A stretch of DNA of 64,000 nucleotides from Mycoemilia scoparia (GCA_027575805.1 JANBPU010000034.1:52094-116093), one strand, 5' to 3'; positions 32,149 through 42,561 are shown, counted from the first letter of the stretch. Notes: a model not told the origin generated them from the sequence alone. Numbers and translations are program-made.

Positions 32149-33528
32149 ATGTCAAAACTAAAGCCCCTATTATATGTCACTCGTACCTTGCCCCAAGTCG
32201 CTCAAAAGCGTTTGGAAGCACTCACCGAGTAAGGGTTCTGCCATATCAAGCTTTTAAACCCTAAAGTCACTTTTAATGATATTCTGATCCAGACTATAAC
32301 GCAGTATTTTCTCTATAGAGTTGAAGTCAAGCAATGGACTGGAAGCGGGACTATCCCTAGCGATGAACTTAATAAAGCCGTAAATAGCGCAGACGGGCTT
32401 CTGTGCATGTTGACCGAAAAGATAGACTCAGCTTTGATCAGCTCAGCCGGTAAATGCTCGACCATGAATTTTATATTGTGATATTATCAGATGCATTTAC
32501 ATTTAACTTTGCAGATTATTAACTTTCCATAAATCTTTCTTCTTGGTTGACTACAGGCAAGCAGCTCAAGGTCATATCCACTATGAGTGTAGGATATGAT
32601 CACATTGACGTTCAAGCTGCAAAGGATAGACAAATTGCATTGGGATACACACCGGATGTTCTCACAGATGCCACTGCTGATCTGACTGCTCTACTTGCAC
32701 TGTCAGCTGCTCGTCGTGCTAAAGAGGTGACTATAGTGCCTAACCTATTCTAAATAATTGTAAATTTTATCCTCCCTAAACCTCGCTAACATATGCCTTC
32801 TGAAATCTGAATACTTAAATTATACTTTATTAAAGGCTATTGATGCAGTGCGCGATGGCAAGGTAAGCTACAAGTACATTACAGAATGTTGTACTGCAGA
32901 TGCTTTGAATTTTCCCGATCCTAAATAAACTCGTTTTATATATATTTGCAAATAGTGGCAAAAATGGGATCCAACCTGGCTACTTGGTTCGCAGTTCACT
33001 GGGAAGACACTTGGTATGGTTGGATTGGGGCGTATTGGATCTGCTGTAGCATCTCGTCTTAAGCCCTTTGGGTTCTCTCGTGTCCTCTATCACGGATCCC
33101 AGCCCCGCCCCGAAAGAGCAGAGCCTTTCAATGCTCAATTTACATCCTTTGATGGTCTTCTTTCTGAGTCTGATGTCATATGTATCTGCTGCTCTCTGAA
33201 TGAAAAGACTCGTCATATGTTTAACAAGGAAGCATTCAAAAAGATGAAGTCTACTGCCATTCTTGTTAACACAGCCCGCGGTCCAATTGTCCAGCAGGAT
33301 GACTTGGTATGGGCACTTAACGAGCGGGAAATTGCAGCAGTTGGCACAGATGTGACTGATCCAGAACCAATTGATCCAAAGCATCCACTTGTTGGCCACT
33401 CAAGGGCCATTGTGTTCCCTCATATTGGGAGTGCCACAGAGGAAACACGTAATTTGATGGCTAACATGGCTATTGATAATGCTCTTGCAGGAATACTTGG
33501 AAAGGATCTAAAGGCTCCAATTAAGTAG
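32149..33528 (+). CDS. D-isomer 2-hydroxyacid dehydrogenase, glyoxylate/hydroxypyruvate reductase (GRHPR) type
   Basis: NAD(P)H-dependent reductase of glyoxylate and hydroxypyruvate. Five exons: 32149-32228, 32319-32449, 32557-32726, 32836-32862, 32956-33528. The introns are 90, 107, 109 and 93 nt, and all phases close, giving 326 aa (animal GRHPR is 328). Exon 4 is a 27-nt microexon coding AIDAVRDGK. The joined sequence reads LKVISTMSVGYDHIDV, LALSAARRAKEAIDAVRDGK, WQKWDPTWLLGSQFTGKTLG and MVGLGRIGSAVASRLKPFG (NAD-binding GxGxxG). It continues with VNTARGPIV (catalytic Arg), TDPEPIDPKHPL and FPHIGSAT (catalytic Glu and His). The intron 3 donor (GTGACT) is weak; the others are standard. Confidence 0.92.
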
Positions 33529-33948
33529 AAAACCCCAGCATGTGATCAAGTTCTAATAGATAGCGAATACCACCCCACCCACGAAACTATAATTTATATC
33601 TAAGCATGCTACTTTAGTTACTTTGGAGAATAATATAGTGGATCGCATTCCTATATGGTATTTAAATTATATTGGTAATAATTTATGAAGGATACCTTTT
33701 GGCGGCCAAAGATTATAGGGGCAATCATAGCCAAATGAGTTATCACAATCTATTAGCAAATGGTCGCACTTCAAAAATAACTACCCAAATATCAGAAAAA
33801 TCAACAAAGTGATAATAATAAATGTTCAAACAGTAATTTTAACCTGGTGACCCATAACTGGAATTTGGGATATGAGTAAAGCATCATGCTAGTACAAAAA
33901 GTTCCTGAGTAAAGACTAAAAATATTGAAGCTACTTTTTAATTCATCA
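33529..33948. other. Intergenic region containing a family-1 element
   Basis: Between the GRHPR-type gene and UPF3, both on the plus strand. Contains the element at 33672-33787, which begins about 143 bp after the GRHPR stop and ends about 160 bp before the UPF3 start. Confidence 0.5.
33672..33787 (+). mobile_element. MITE-like element, family 1, copy B
   Basis: About 116 bp, from TTGGTAATAATTTATGAAGG to CTTCAAAAATAACTACCCA. The shared core GATTATAGGGGCAATCATAG lies in the centre. TA is present on the left (33670-33671); the right flank has AA, so the target duplication has drifted. More diverged than copies C and D. Confidence 0.72.
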
Positions 33949-35950
33949 ATGAGCCAGCCACCGTCAGATAAAGGCAGCAACAATACGGCGAATCAGACAC
34001 CCAAGCCAGGTCAAGGCGAGGACAGACCAAAAAAGCATCAACGTTCACGCCCCAGGAAGAAAAAATCTGAAAAGAAGGATGGTGCAGAAAGTGAAAAGCT
34101 CCAGTTGAACAATAAAGAAGGCGAAGCTTCTGTGCAACAACATGAGAGTGGCGGAGGCCAGTCATCCAAGAAAACTGAAAATGCTGATTCAAATAAGGGA
34201 GTTAAACCTAAGCAAAGGCCGAGTAGAAGAAAACCCAAGACCAAGGCACAAGCAGTAGAAGGAGCTGTCGATGAGGCCATCGATACAAAGAAGGACGAAG
34301 ATCCAGAAAGTAAGAGTAATGATAGGCATAAAAAAAAGAAACCCAGGCGCAGAGATGGGGCAGCAAAGGGTGCCGATGGAAAATCTTTGGCTGAGAATAA
34401 AGGCACTGAAGCTGCCAAGTCTGCAAGTGAAGATAAAAGTGGCCAAGCTGAAACAGTAGATGGCAAATCAAAGCCAAAAAGAACGAGGCAGAGAAAACCC
34501 AAGGTGAAGGGTGGACCAGGCGAAGAGGGTGCTGGCAAAAAGAGTATTGGCGAAAGAAACGAAGCAGATACCACAACACAAGAAGGAGAAAAGAAGTCCA
34601 AAAGCGATGATCCAAAACATCGTACTAGAGGCCCAAAGAAGAAACAAGAAGTCGCAGGTGCAACTGATGGGCAAGGTAATAAAGAAAAAAGGGTAGGGTC
34701 ATCAAGAAAAGAAAGATCAGAGAGTACCAAAAAGGATAGTACATCAGAATCTAAGCTTGAGAATAAGATTTCTTCAGCGCCGGATGGCTCAGTTGCCAAG
34801 CCCATAAAACCAACGATCCTCAAACCAACATCTAATGTCAAGACACTGAAATCTGTTCTTAAAAAGGATGATAAATCAAAGGTTAAAGCGGTTCGCATCT
34901 TGTTACCTGAAAATGGCAGCCAGGGGCAGGCCAAAGCAGAACCAGAACGCAAAAGAAAATTGTTAGAGCGTCTAAGGAGGGCGCTACTTAAGGTCATAAT
35001 TCGGTGTTTGCCTCCTGACCTGCCAGAGCATATATTCTGGAAATCTGTTGAGCCATGCTTGCCATGGTTTGATAGAGAAAAGGTTTCCGAGTTTACCAAA
35101 ACTGAAAAGGAAATTCCAATAGATGATAAGGATGCTAAAAAGTCCGCTTCTAGTGGTGAAAATGGAAACGGAGACCAAAATTTAGATACTGGAGAGACTA
35201 TAAAGGATGAGTCTTCTCGAGGATCCAAGAAGATCGGTACGAAATCGGCTACAAAGGTGGTTTCTGTAGATTTTTATACGAGCCCCAATCTCGAAGTTTT
35301 AGACCATGGGCTTTTCTGGAGATCCTTCATTCCTGGAAAAGTCTCATCAAGGTATGTATGACAGAAACCCAATGTAGCATTTCTTTTTTCATGAATCTCA
35401 ATGAGCCTTGACTGATATCTTGCTCTATTCAAACAGCTCTGCAAAAATCTCAACACAGTCTCGAGCATACATCATATTCAAGACTAAGGAAGAGGTGGAC
35501 TATTTCATTGGACGTTACAACAGACATGCATTTGTTGATAACAACAACCGGAAGACCCACGCGATTGTTGAACTGGCTCCATACCAAGGTCATCCCAATA
35601 AGCCTCCAGCGAAAGCTAATCCCTCTGAAGACACCATAGAAGATGATGCAGATTTCACTGCATTCTTGGATTCCTTGGTTAATCCTAAAAAGGAAAGCGA
35701 AGAAACCAAAGAGCCTCAAGTGGAGACCGTTATCCCTAAGCCATCCAATGGTGCACTTACTTACTCTGAGTTAATTGAAAAGACCAAGCCCAAAGAATCA
35801 CCTCAGGTGACGCCGCTGATTGAATACATCCGACAGCTGAGCTTGAAAGACACGAAAAAGAAGTCTGGATCCAAGAAATCTGGTGGCAAGTTGGAAGGTG
35901 GTAAAAAGAGTGCGAAGCAGTCAAAGTCACACTCAAAAGCCAAAGGCTAG
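33949..35950 (+). CDS. UPF3: UPF3 nonsense-mediated decay factor with long lysine-rich N-terminus
   Basis: Two exons: 33949-35351 and 35437-35950. The 85-nt phase-2 intron has donor GTATGT and acceptor CAG. 638 aa. Upf3 bridges the exon-junction complex and Upf2 in mRNA surveillance. The RNP-like Upf3 domain begins about residue 345 (LKVIIRCLPPDLPEHIFWKS, then PWFDREK). It resumes after an acidic loop of about 55 residues with VDFYTSP, HGLFWRSFIPGKVSS, SRAYIIFKTKEEVDYF and AIVELAPYQ. The intron lies inside the domain. Residues 1-320 are very Lys/Arg/Glu-rich, unlike most Upf3 proteins, whose domain sits near the N-terminus. The ATG at 33949 is the first in frame. Confidence 0.88.
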
Positions 35951-36091
35951 CCATATTTCCCATAACATAATGAAGTGCAAATCAGATGCTTTACCCGTTA
36001 TAAGGCTCTTTAAAAGGGTGATACTGATTCTTTGATCCCAAAAACGCACTTGGATGCCAAGGAAGAGGAATCGTGTATAAAAGAAACTTTG

Positions 36092-36256
36092 ATGTTGCCA
36101 AACTTTCGGAAAATATTCTCTTCATTTCAGTCGGTCGATGAAGAGCGCGCACTTATCCAAACCGCAACCATTCGATTTGCTGGATTTGTCGCGGCGTTTG
36201 CAACCACAATGATTATAGCTAGTAAATATGCTAACAAGGCGCTTAGTTCACCATAG
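36092..36256 (+). CDS. Small single-pass membrane protein, 54 aa (hypothetical)
   Basis: Starts at an ATG 141 nt after the UPF3 stop. The short N-terminus (LPNFRKIFSSFQSVDEERAL) is followed by one hydrophobic helix (IRFAGFVAAFATTMIIASKY) and a short basic tail. The layout, an acidic/basic head and one helix near the C-terminus in about 50 residues, resembles small subunits of the mitochondrial outer-membrane TOM complex such as Tom5. There is no decisive sequence motif. It could also be 3'-UTR sequence of UPF3 read by chance. Confidence 0.45.
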   Translation: MLPNFRKIFSSFQSVDEERALIQTATIRFAGFVAAFATTMIIASKYANKALSSP

Positions 36257-36405
36257 CATTTTTGCACTACTTTCTCATTTGATTGTTATATAAATTTCTA
36301 TTACTCCTCTACATTTATATTTGTGACATTACGCTAAAAGACAGAAAATAAATCTGCAGTTTATTTCTACAAAAGCCCTAACTGAACGTTTCAACTGCAT
36401 ATGAC

Positions 36406-36965
36406 TTAGCTTTTCTGATCTTCAGCTGGTGTCTTTGTTATCAGACCAAGGGCATGGATACCTCCTTCCATCTTTAGCTCTTTGTCCAGCAGAGCATAGA
36501 CATGGCGATGTCTCTGTATTCGGCTCTATCATTGTTTGAATATTTATATATGCATATTTTAGTATACAGTAACAAAAATATAATGTATAATTTGGGAATT
36601 GTTAGATAGTTACCATGGAATCGAAGCGTTCTGAAACTATAGTGACTTTGAAATGGGTTTCCTTGCTTGTAACTCCTTGCATTGGAGCATGGTGTCTGTG
36701 AAGGTGGGATTCGTTTACAATATCCAGCCTTTCTGGCTTGAGATCCTCCTCGATCTACAACACAATAGAAAAATAGTTATCTATCAAACTTTGGTATTGA
36801 AATATTTCTCCTAGGCTCGCAATATCGCACCTTTTGTTTAATGGTATCAGCAATTGGTGTGCTGGATACAGTTGACATTTCTCTTCCTTGATTTATATTG
36901 TTTGGAGCTAGGAAACGGCTAAGCTGGATTTTTGGAGCAATCGACCCAAGTCTTCTGGCAAGCAT
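36406..36965 (-). CDS. BolA-like protein (probably mitochondrial)
   Basis: BolA proteins work with monothiol glutaredoxins in iron-sulfur cluster delivery and iron signalling. Three short exons: 36965-36831, 36754-36614 and 36525-36406. Introns are 76 and 88 nt, both phase 0, with donors GTGCGA and GTAACT and acceptors GTAG and ATAG. 131 aa. Exon 1 gives a basic, acid-free N-terminus (LARRLGSIAPKIQLSRFLAP), a likely mitochondrial presequence, then STVSSTPIADTIKQK. Exon 2 has RLDIVNESHLHRHH, the conserved BolA NES-H motif, and THFKVTIVSERF. Exon 3 has SRIQRHRHVYALLDKEL and GGIHALGLITKTP, the family's QRHR-x-VY and IHAL-x-TKTP signatures. Divergent from COG3 with only 266 bp between start codons. 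Confidence 0.93.
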
Positions 36966-37231
36966 TTAAATAGCTGGAGAAATCGCGCACCCTCGGCTGG
37001 TAGAATGGATCAGCTTTGATGAACGGGTATACGTATTTTTTGATATTTTGATATTAACATAAAATAGCGACAATTGGTATGAGTTTCAGCATAAGAAAGT
37101 AGCTTATGTTATGGGATTATAAATGTTGTCTGTACCACCCCTCCTCAAGTTTATTCCAAAACCTGAAACTTGGTCTTTAAACCTCTTGCATTCCAATTTA
37201 AGAATACATTTTCTACTTATTTTGCATCAAA
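36966..37231. promoter_or_regulatory. Compact divergent promoter, BolA / COG3
   Basis: 266 bp between two start codons on opposite strands, so both promoters must overlap here. No specific binding site claimed. Confidence 0.4.
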
Positions 37232-39379
37232 ATGACAGCCAAGCTATCCGTAGAGGATTGGGGTCTTCAGCTGCAGCTGAATGATTTGACTAAGGAGAGC
37301 ATCCTAACAATGCAAGTAATTGACCCGTTAACCACCAAAGTGGTAAGCTAATGGCGAGAAGCAATGTATACTTGACATACAGTGTGGCACTTGTATGTTA
37401 GTAGCTATATAAATACAAGCTTATATTGAATTTATTTTTAGTTTGTAGATGAATCTGCTAAACTGTCCTCTGCTAATTCAAGCCATACGCACATTCCCTC
37501 TCTTAAGGGCAGACCTATGAGTCCTTCACGGTCAATGTCGGGGCGAAACCTGAACGCAATGCTATACAAGAGCCAGTCGAATAGCAAAGAGTTGAATGGA
37601 CATGCAGACACACGCCCTCAGAGTAAGAGATCAGTACTTGATCATTCACGTTTCCGACCAAGATCGCAGACACCTACATTAGGAAGGCAGAGCAGAGGAT
37701 ATGCAAATAGGGCCCTTTCCCCGGATAGTATCCAATCCAGGAAAGATGACGAACAGCAAACCTACGATTCTATAGAAACTACAGGTCAATTTCTAAAATG
37801 GTACGAAAAGATAGAGTCTAAATTGACAAGCGAAAGTGACCAGGCCATATTCCAATTCAAGAAAGATCTTCAGCTAAAGATAAAGCACTGCGAATTGCTT
37901 CTCGACAATGTTAACACTATAGAAAGCGTCTTGGATGAAATGGTTGAATTGTTTGAGCAAGTAATAAAGCAAACAGAAGATGTAGAAACAATTTGTCAAG
38001 GCTTGAGGACCGAATCTTCTGAACTTGAAGATCTACATGCTTCTATTACAGATAGACTATCGGCATACACTGCTTTAGAGCCTATTATGAAGCTGTTTAA
38101 CGCACCAGGTGATGATGTGTGCTTAGAACCAAAATTCATTCCTTACCTTGAACAGGTCGATAATAGTATACTTTCCATAAGAGCACATCTGAGAGATAAG
38201 GATGGCGAATTTTACTTGATGCGATTCCAAAAATGCCAAACTAGAGGACTATCGTTGATAAAGCATTATTTTACTCACGTCATGCGTGGACTCAGCAATG
38301 ACATAGGTAAAGACTTTAATGACAAATCTGGGGAAGTATCCGAGATTCGAAAGAAGCTTCTCTACGATGATTTCAGAGCAGTCAGTGACACTTTGAGGCC
38401 TAGGATGTTTGAATTGCAAAAACGCATAAAGCTGAACTCCGAGGCAGATACGATATTTAAAGATACGCAGAAAGTCTACTTCCAGACCAGAAGGCATTGG
38501 GTTCACGCCTATATCACTGATAGTCTTGAGGAAATAAAGTCACAAACTCTCTCTCAAGTCCATGAAAAGGAAGATATGGCAAAAACGGGGGTTGAAACAC
38601 AGATACCAACACTTCTCGGTGTATGGTGTGAATTTGTCTTGTCAACTTTCCAAGATGAGCGCGACCTGTATTACGCATTCTTTGACAACACTGATATATT
38701 GCCTGAAGACCCAGAGAGGCTCAAAAATTTCCTTGAAGATATAACAAATTTGTTCCATCAACAGGTTAGGCTGATGGTTATTCATGAGCATAACATTGCT
38801 GTTTTGTCGGGAATATCTCGGATTCTTTATAAGTTTATAAAGACAAATATCTCAGTTGAAGGCAATGATGATGAGAACTCAGACGAGTCGGTAGCACCAT
38901 TATTCTATGATACAATCGCCAGCATTCTAGAAGATACACAGCAGCGGTTGGTATTTAGATCAGAGTCGTTTATTGAATCCCAAGTTAGAAACTACAACAT
39001 CGTAAATGAGGAGCTAGAAAATCTGGCCAGGGAACTAAGTGCCGCTATTCCGCAATTAAGCCAGGAAAATGTTGGTCCAGTGGAGGAGAATCAAAACATC
39101 GAAGATATCTCCAAGCCCGAAAAGATCTCCGAAGCGTATCCAGTATTTGTAAATGCTCTGTATATAATAAAGGAGTTGACGAGCAGTGGTCTAGTAGATG
39201 AGGTAGCACAGCCACTCAGCAATGAAGCAGTGAATGCCTGCAAATCTCACATAACAACCAGAGCAACCAAGTCTCTTCGTGATAAAGTCGAGGCACACCA
39301 GGTCCACTGGTTTGTCAAGCATATGCTGCGACACTTGGAAAGAGAGTCCACACAATACATAAAGCAACAGAGGTCTTAG
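37232..39379 (+). CDS. COG3: COG complex subunit 3
   Basis: Lobe A subunit of the conserved oligomeric Golgi tethering complex, needed for retrograde vesicle capture and glycosylation-enzyme recycling. Exon 1 (37232-37342) and exon 2 (37442-39379) are joined across a 99-nt phase-0 intron (donor GTAAGC, acceptor TTAG). 682 aa. A disordered Ser/Arg-rich start (to about 120) is followed by FLKWYEKIESKL. The family core has KHCELLLDNVNTIESVLDEM, the Sec34 signature TALEPIMKLFNAPGDDV, and MRFQKCQTRGLSLIKHYF. The remainder is helical as in other CATCHR proteins. AATAAA occurs shortly after the stop (about 39412). Confidence 0.9.
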
Positions 39380-39653
39380 AGCTTTTGTGTTTGCATTTAT
39401 AATTTTACAAAACAATAAAATAAGCTCTATTGGCTAAAGTGCAGTGTTTTTATTATTATAAATGCTTTAATGTCTACTAATAATCAAAAGGTCTTGTGAA
39501 ATTAGAATTTGGGTGTGCTAGAATGTAGGATGGTTGTGCCTTTTTCTTTGTTGCAGCATTCTTAGATTTGCAGTCCAAAAAAACAATATATTGGTGATTG
39601 CAGATATTTCAGAAGGAGCCAAAGGCTTCTAAAATGGACATAATATAATATGC

Positions 39654-40832
39654 TTAGTTGTAGTCGAGTTCATAGTAAGGCGAGTATAATGGTTCGTTTA
39701 GGTCCACCTTATCGTCCTTTCCAGGTAACTTGTCCCAAACAAAACCACATTCGGCGTATTTATGGGTTTGAGAATTCAAAAGCGTATCTTGAGTGCAAGT
39801 GCATTTTCTCTTTATCCACTCATCTCCCAGCGGACAGTTTGTCCAAGGATGGTGGAAATAGCCCAAATCTTTGAACCAATACACATCTTCCTTTTGCAAG
39901 AACAAAGCAACTGCAAGAGAATGAACAACGGCATCGCCCCACCTTTCGTAAAAGAATCCACCTTTGCTGCTCAAAAAGTCGTAGAAGGTTATGTATTCCT
40001 TGGATCTGAAGAATCTGAGATCAGCTATTTCAAAGTTAGACCAAAAGTGACACCCTGTATATTTTTTGCCACCATCCCTGGCTATCCATTGGAAGGCATT
40101 GCGCTCCGGAATCAATTCGGGATATGTCTCGATAAACTCTTTGACAGCACTCCATATTGTGGGAATAGTATTGGGATATTCATATAGCGTGATGGTAAAG
40201 CTGTACTTATAGTTTCCATTCTGCATGTGCAGGAATGGATCGAAATCAATGTCACATGGATACTCGACGTTGGGCTCGATTCTCCAGTAATAGTCATATT
40301 CCTCTAGCAGAGGGTGACGGAAAAAGTACCCACTCTGGAAGTTACACATGAGGTGGTAGGACTCGGTAGCTCCGTAGTGAACGCTATTTTCACCCATCTC
40401 TTTATACTTTTGTTTGGCTAGATCTACATCTATGTGGTCGGGGTAGCTCCAATGTTCCTTTGGTATAAGGCCATAGGATGTCTTTGCCCTGGTCATCGTT
40501 CTAGTTCCTTCGATGAACTCTTCAGTGAATGGGACATCATTGAGAAAGACGTATGGATAGTTGTGTTTGCGGTTGAATCTGTCTTCAATGGATTGCATTG
40601 CCTTTCTCATACCAATAAGCTCTGTATTTCTCACTAGAATGACAAATGCAGCCTTGACAGGCTTTGTTCCATTTGGAGAATACATATCTGGTACTTCATT
40701 TATTGTTTTAGTAAACTTGAAGCCATCCCAAAATTGCAGTTGCGGTAACACGGGATGTTCTATAAATGTGTTTAGGGCAATGGATACAATTGTTACAAAC
40801 ACTGCCCAGAAGACTGCGTTTGTCTTGGACAT
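39654..40832 (-). CDS. KRE2/MNT1-family alpha-1,2-mannosyltransferase (GT15)
   Basis: Golgi type II membrane enzyme that adds alpha-1,2-mannose to O- and N-linked glycans using GDP-mannose. 392 aa from the ATG at 40832; upstream in-frame codons contain no ATG. The short cytosolic MSKTN is followed by a signal anchor (VFWAVFVTIVSIALNTFI), a brief stem, and the GT15 domain. The domain carries KAAFVILVRNTEL, the catalytic-site block YDYYWRIEPNVEYPCDIDFD, FQWIARDGGKKYTGCHFWSN, and GGFFYERWGDAVVHSLAVAL with the DxVxH-like metal/sugar site. Full length with no missing motifs. Two family-1 elements lie in its upstream region. Confidence 0.94.
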   Translation of the reverse strand: MSKTNAVFWAVFVTIVSIALNTFIEHPVLPQLQFWDGFKFTKTINEVPDMYSPNGTKPVKAAFVILVRNTELIGMRKAMQSIEDRFNRKHNYPYVFLNDVPFTEEFIEGTRTMTRAKTSYGLIPKEHWSYPDHIDVDLAKQKYKEMGENSVHYGATESYHLMCNFQSGYFFRHPLLEEYDYYWRIEPNVEYPCDIDFDPFLHMQNGNYKYSFTITLYEYPNTIPTIWSAVKEFIETYPELIPERNAFQWIARDGGKKYTGCHFWSNFEIADLRFFRSKEYITFYDFLSSKGGFFYERWGDAVVHSLAVALFLQKEDVYWFKDLGYFHHPWTNCPLGDEWIKRKCTCTQDTLLNSQTHKYAECGFVWDKLPGKDDKVDLNEPLYSPYYELDYN

Positions 40833-40962
40833 TGCAAATACTAGGACAACGTAGACGAAAAACAAGAATGAAGGATAACAGAGGGAAATGAAATGACTTC
40901 GTCAACCTTTTCACTACTATAAAAGTCCTTGGGCCTGGAATTATGGGTGGACGTTTAGAATA

Positions 40963-41077
40963 TAGATCATAATTTTTGATGAATGAATTTTGGTGACCAA
41001 TGATTATAGGGGCAATCGCAGCTAAATGGATGTCCACTTTTACTAGTAAACTTTCACCCTTCAAAAATTATTACCCA
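40963..41077 (+). mobile_element. TA-flanked MITE-like element, family 1, copy C
   Basis: 115 bp from TAGATCATAATTTTTGA to CCTTCAAAAATTATTACCCA, with TA at 40961-40962 and 41078-41079. The core GATTATAGGGGCAATCGCAG is followed by the near-palindrome TTTTACTAGTAAA. Confidence 0.8.
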
Positions 41078-41363
41078 TATGTTGATGTGAAGGAATACAC
41101 TGATTAGAAAAAAGACATATTAAATGATTGGTTGACCTGACTGCTAATGCTATTTTCTCCAAAGCTTGATTTTACAATTTATAAGCTTAATGGCCCATTT
41201 GAAAAGGCATCTAAAGGAACCTTTACGGTTAAAATAACAGAGAGAATGAGCATTAAATGGAAAAAAAATCGAAACAAAGATTAGGAAAAGATGTGACCTC
41301 TTTTTACTGAGATGTGCCTCTAAATCTTTGATAGATTCCAATTCAATGTAAACCAAATATACT

Positions 41364-41478
41364 TGGGCAATAATTTTTGAAGGGTAAATTTTGGTGACCA
41401 CTAATTATAGGTGCAATCGCAGCCAATTGGGTGTCCAGTTTTACTGGTAAACTTTCGCCCTTCAAGAATTATTACCCA
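41364..41478 (+). mobile_element. MITE-like element, family 1, copy D
   Basis: 115 bp from TGGGCAATAATTTTTGAAGG to CCTTCAAGAATTATTACCCA, with the same internal order as copy C (GGTGACC, ATTATAGGTGCAATCGCAG, GTGTCCA, TTTTACTGGTAAA). The flanks are not TA, so the target site has mutated. Confidence 0.8.
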
Positions 41479-41601
41479 AATGCACATAAATGCCCAAAGA
41501 ATAGTTGTCATCAGTAATAACTTTATTGCACTTGAAGAGGTGATAAAAGTAAATTCGGGATCACGCAAAGGCTGTGAAAGGGAAATATATATACAGAGAA
41601 T

Positions 41602-42561
41602 TTATAGACCCATTTCAATGGCCTCTTCAATTGTGTAAAGATGTCCGTATCTAAGGACATGGTCGAGGGTCGAGTCATCTGCTGAGAGGCGGAACATGGT
41701 GGCCTTTGCGTCGCGTGGAGTTGGGTCGTTGTCTTCACGCCTGACAACAACAGGGGTCTCAAGACTGTAAACCCTCAAACTGTTTTTGTTGTTCATCTCA
41801 TCCAAGATCTTGAGATCCAAGCTTCTGTCAATGGAAGCAGACATCTTATCGACTAGCTTTTGAGCACCAATTTTACTTAGGAGGTAACCAAAGTGGCATC
41901 TGGGCTTTGTTGCGGGGCGCAACATTGGAAAGTCTGCCTCCAAGGCCTTTCCGGCACCTTCGTCATTGCTGCAATGTCCAATGTAGGCGATATCCCAACC
42001 AGGATCGTCCCCAGAAGTGCTTCTATCGGCCGAATATTTTTCCATAATATCGATGGTTTTTCTGACGTACTCGTGAATGTTCATGGAAAAGTCAACATCG
42101 TCTTCAAGGACAAGGGAAAGCTCGTAACCTCTCTTGATCATATCTTTCCACACTCTGACATGTGATTGCCATGTAGCAACTTCCTTGTCCTCGATTTTAC
42201 CCCATATATCTTTGGGAACATCCAGATAGCCCCTGTCCTTCTTCAAGTCAACGCCCTGAGAATATTCAACGTCAAGCCCCAAATGATCAAACAGGCTTTG
42301 TGCTCTCGCTCTATGGTCTATTCTTTCCGAAACGCTGATACAATAAATGTTGTCTGTGAAGAGCTTCGATCCAGCTTTCTTTCTGTGTGGCATGTCAAAG
42401 AACCATTTTTGCGAAAACTCGGGATCAGAAAGTCTAACTGGTCTTGAAGCGTGGTAGACACTTGAGAAGGCAAAGAAGCAAAGCCCAGAAGCAATAAGGC
42501 CTATGGCTATTTTTGATTTTAGGAGCCCCAGTATTTTACTACCATTTAACTCTGCAACCAT
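41602..42561 (-). CDS. Glycosyltransferase family 25-like type II membrane protein
   Basis: 319 aa, one exon. A short N-terminus is followed by a signal anchor (IAIGLIASGLCFFAFSSVYH) and a lumenal domain. The domain opens with DNIYCISVSERIDHRARAQS, the usual GT25 start where a strand meets an R-x-x-R helix. It continues with GVDLKKDRG, SHVRVWKDMIKRGYELSLVL and the metal-binding EDDVDF. The C-terminal half includes WDIAYIGHC and CHFGYLLSKIGAQKLVD, the expected GT25 order. GT25 covers bacterial LPS galactosyltransferases and animal collagen galactosyltransferases; fungal members are mostly uncharacterised. Probably a Golgi sugar transferase of unknown acceptor. Same strand as the adjacent GT15 gene. 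Confidence 0.85.
   Translation of the reverse strand: MVAELNGSKILGLLKSKIAIGLIASGLCFFAFSSVYHASRPVRLSDPEFSQKWFFDMPHRKKAGSKLFTDNIYCISVSERIDHRARAQSLFDHLGLDVEYSQGVDLKKDRGYLDVPKDIWGKIEDKEVATWQSHVRVWKDMIKRGYELSLVLEDDVDFSMNIHEYVRKTIDIMEKYSADRSTSGDDPGWDIAYIGHCSNDEGAGKALEADFPMLRPATKPRCHFGYLLSKIGAQKLVDKMSASIDRSLDLKILDEMNNKNSLRVYSLETPVVVRREDNDPTPRDAKATMFRLSADDSTLDHVLRYGHLYTIEEAIEMGL

Larger units (their letters stand above)
40833..41601. other. Intergenic region with two direct copies of the family-1 element
   Basis: 5' flank of the GT15 gene and 3' flank of the GT25-like gene. Elements at 40963-41077 and 41364-41478 are in the same orientation, 286 bp apart. Confidence 0.6.

Noticed and set aside
34038..35228. 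396-codon open frame on the minus strand opposite UPF3
   Set aside because: It is the antisense of Lys/Glu/Ser-rich codons and reads as Phe/Leu/Ser-rich low complexity. The plus strand carries a recognised domain and coherent splice sites.
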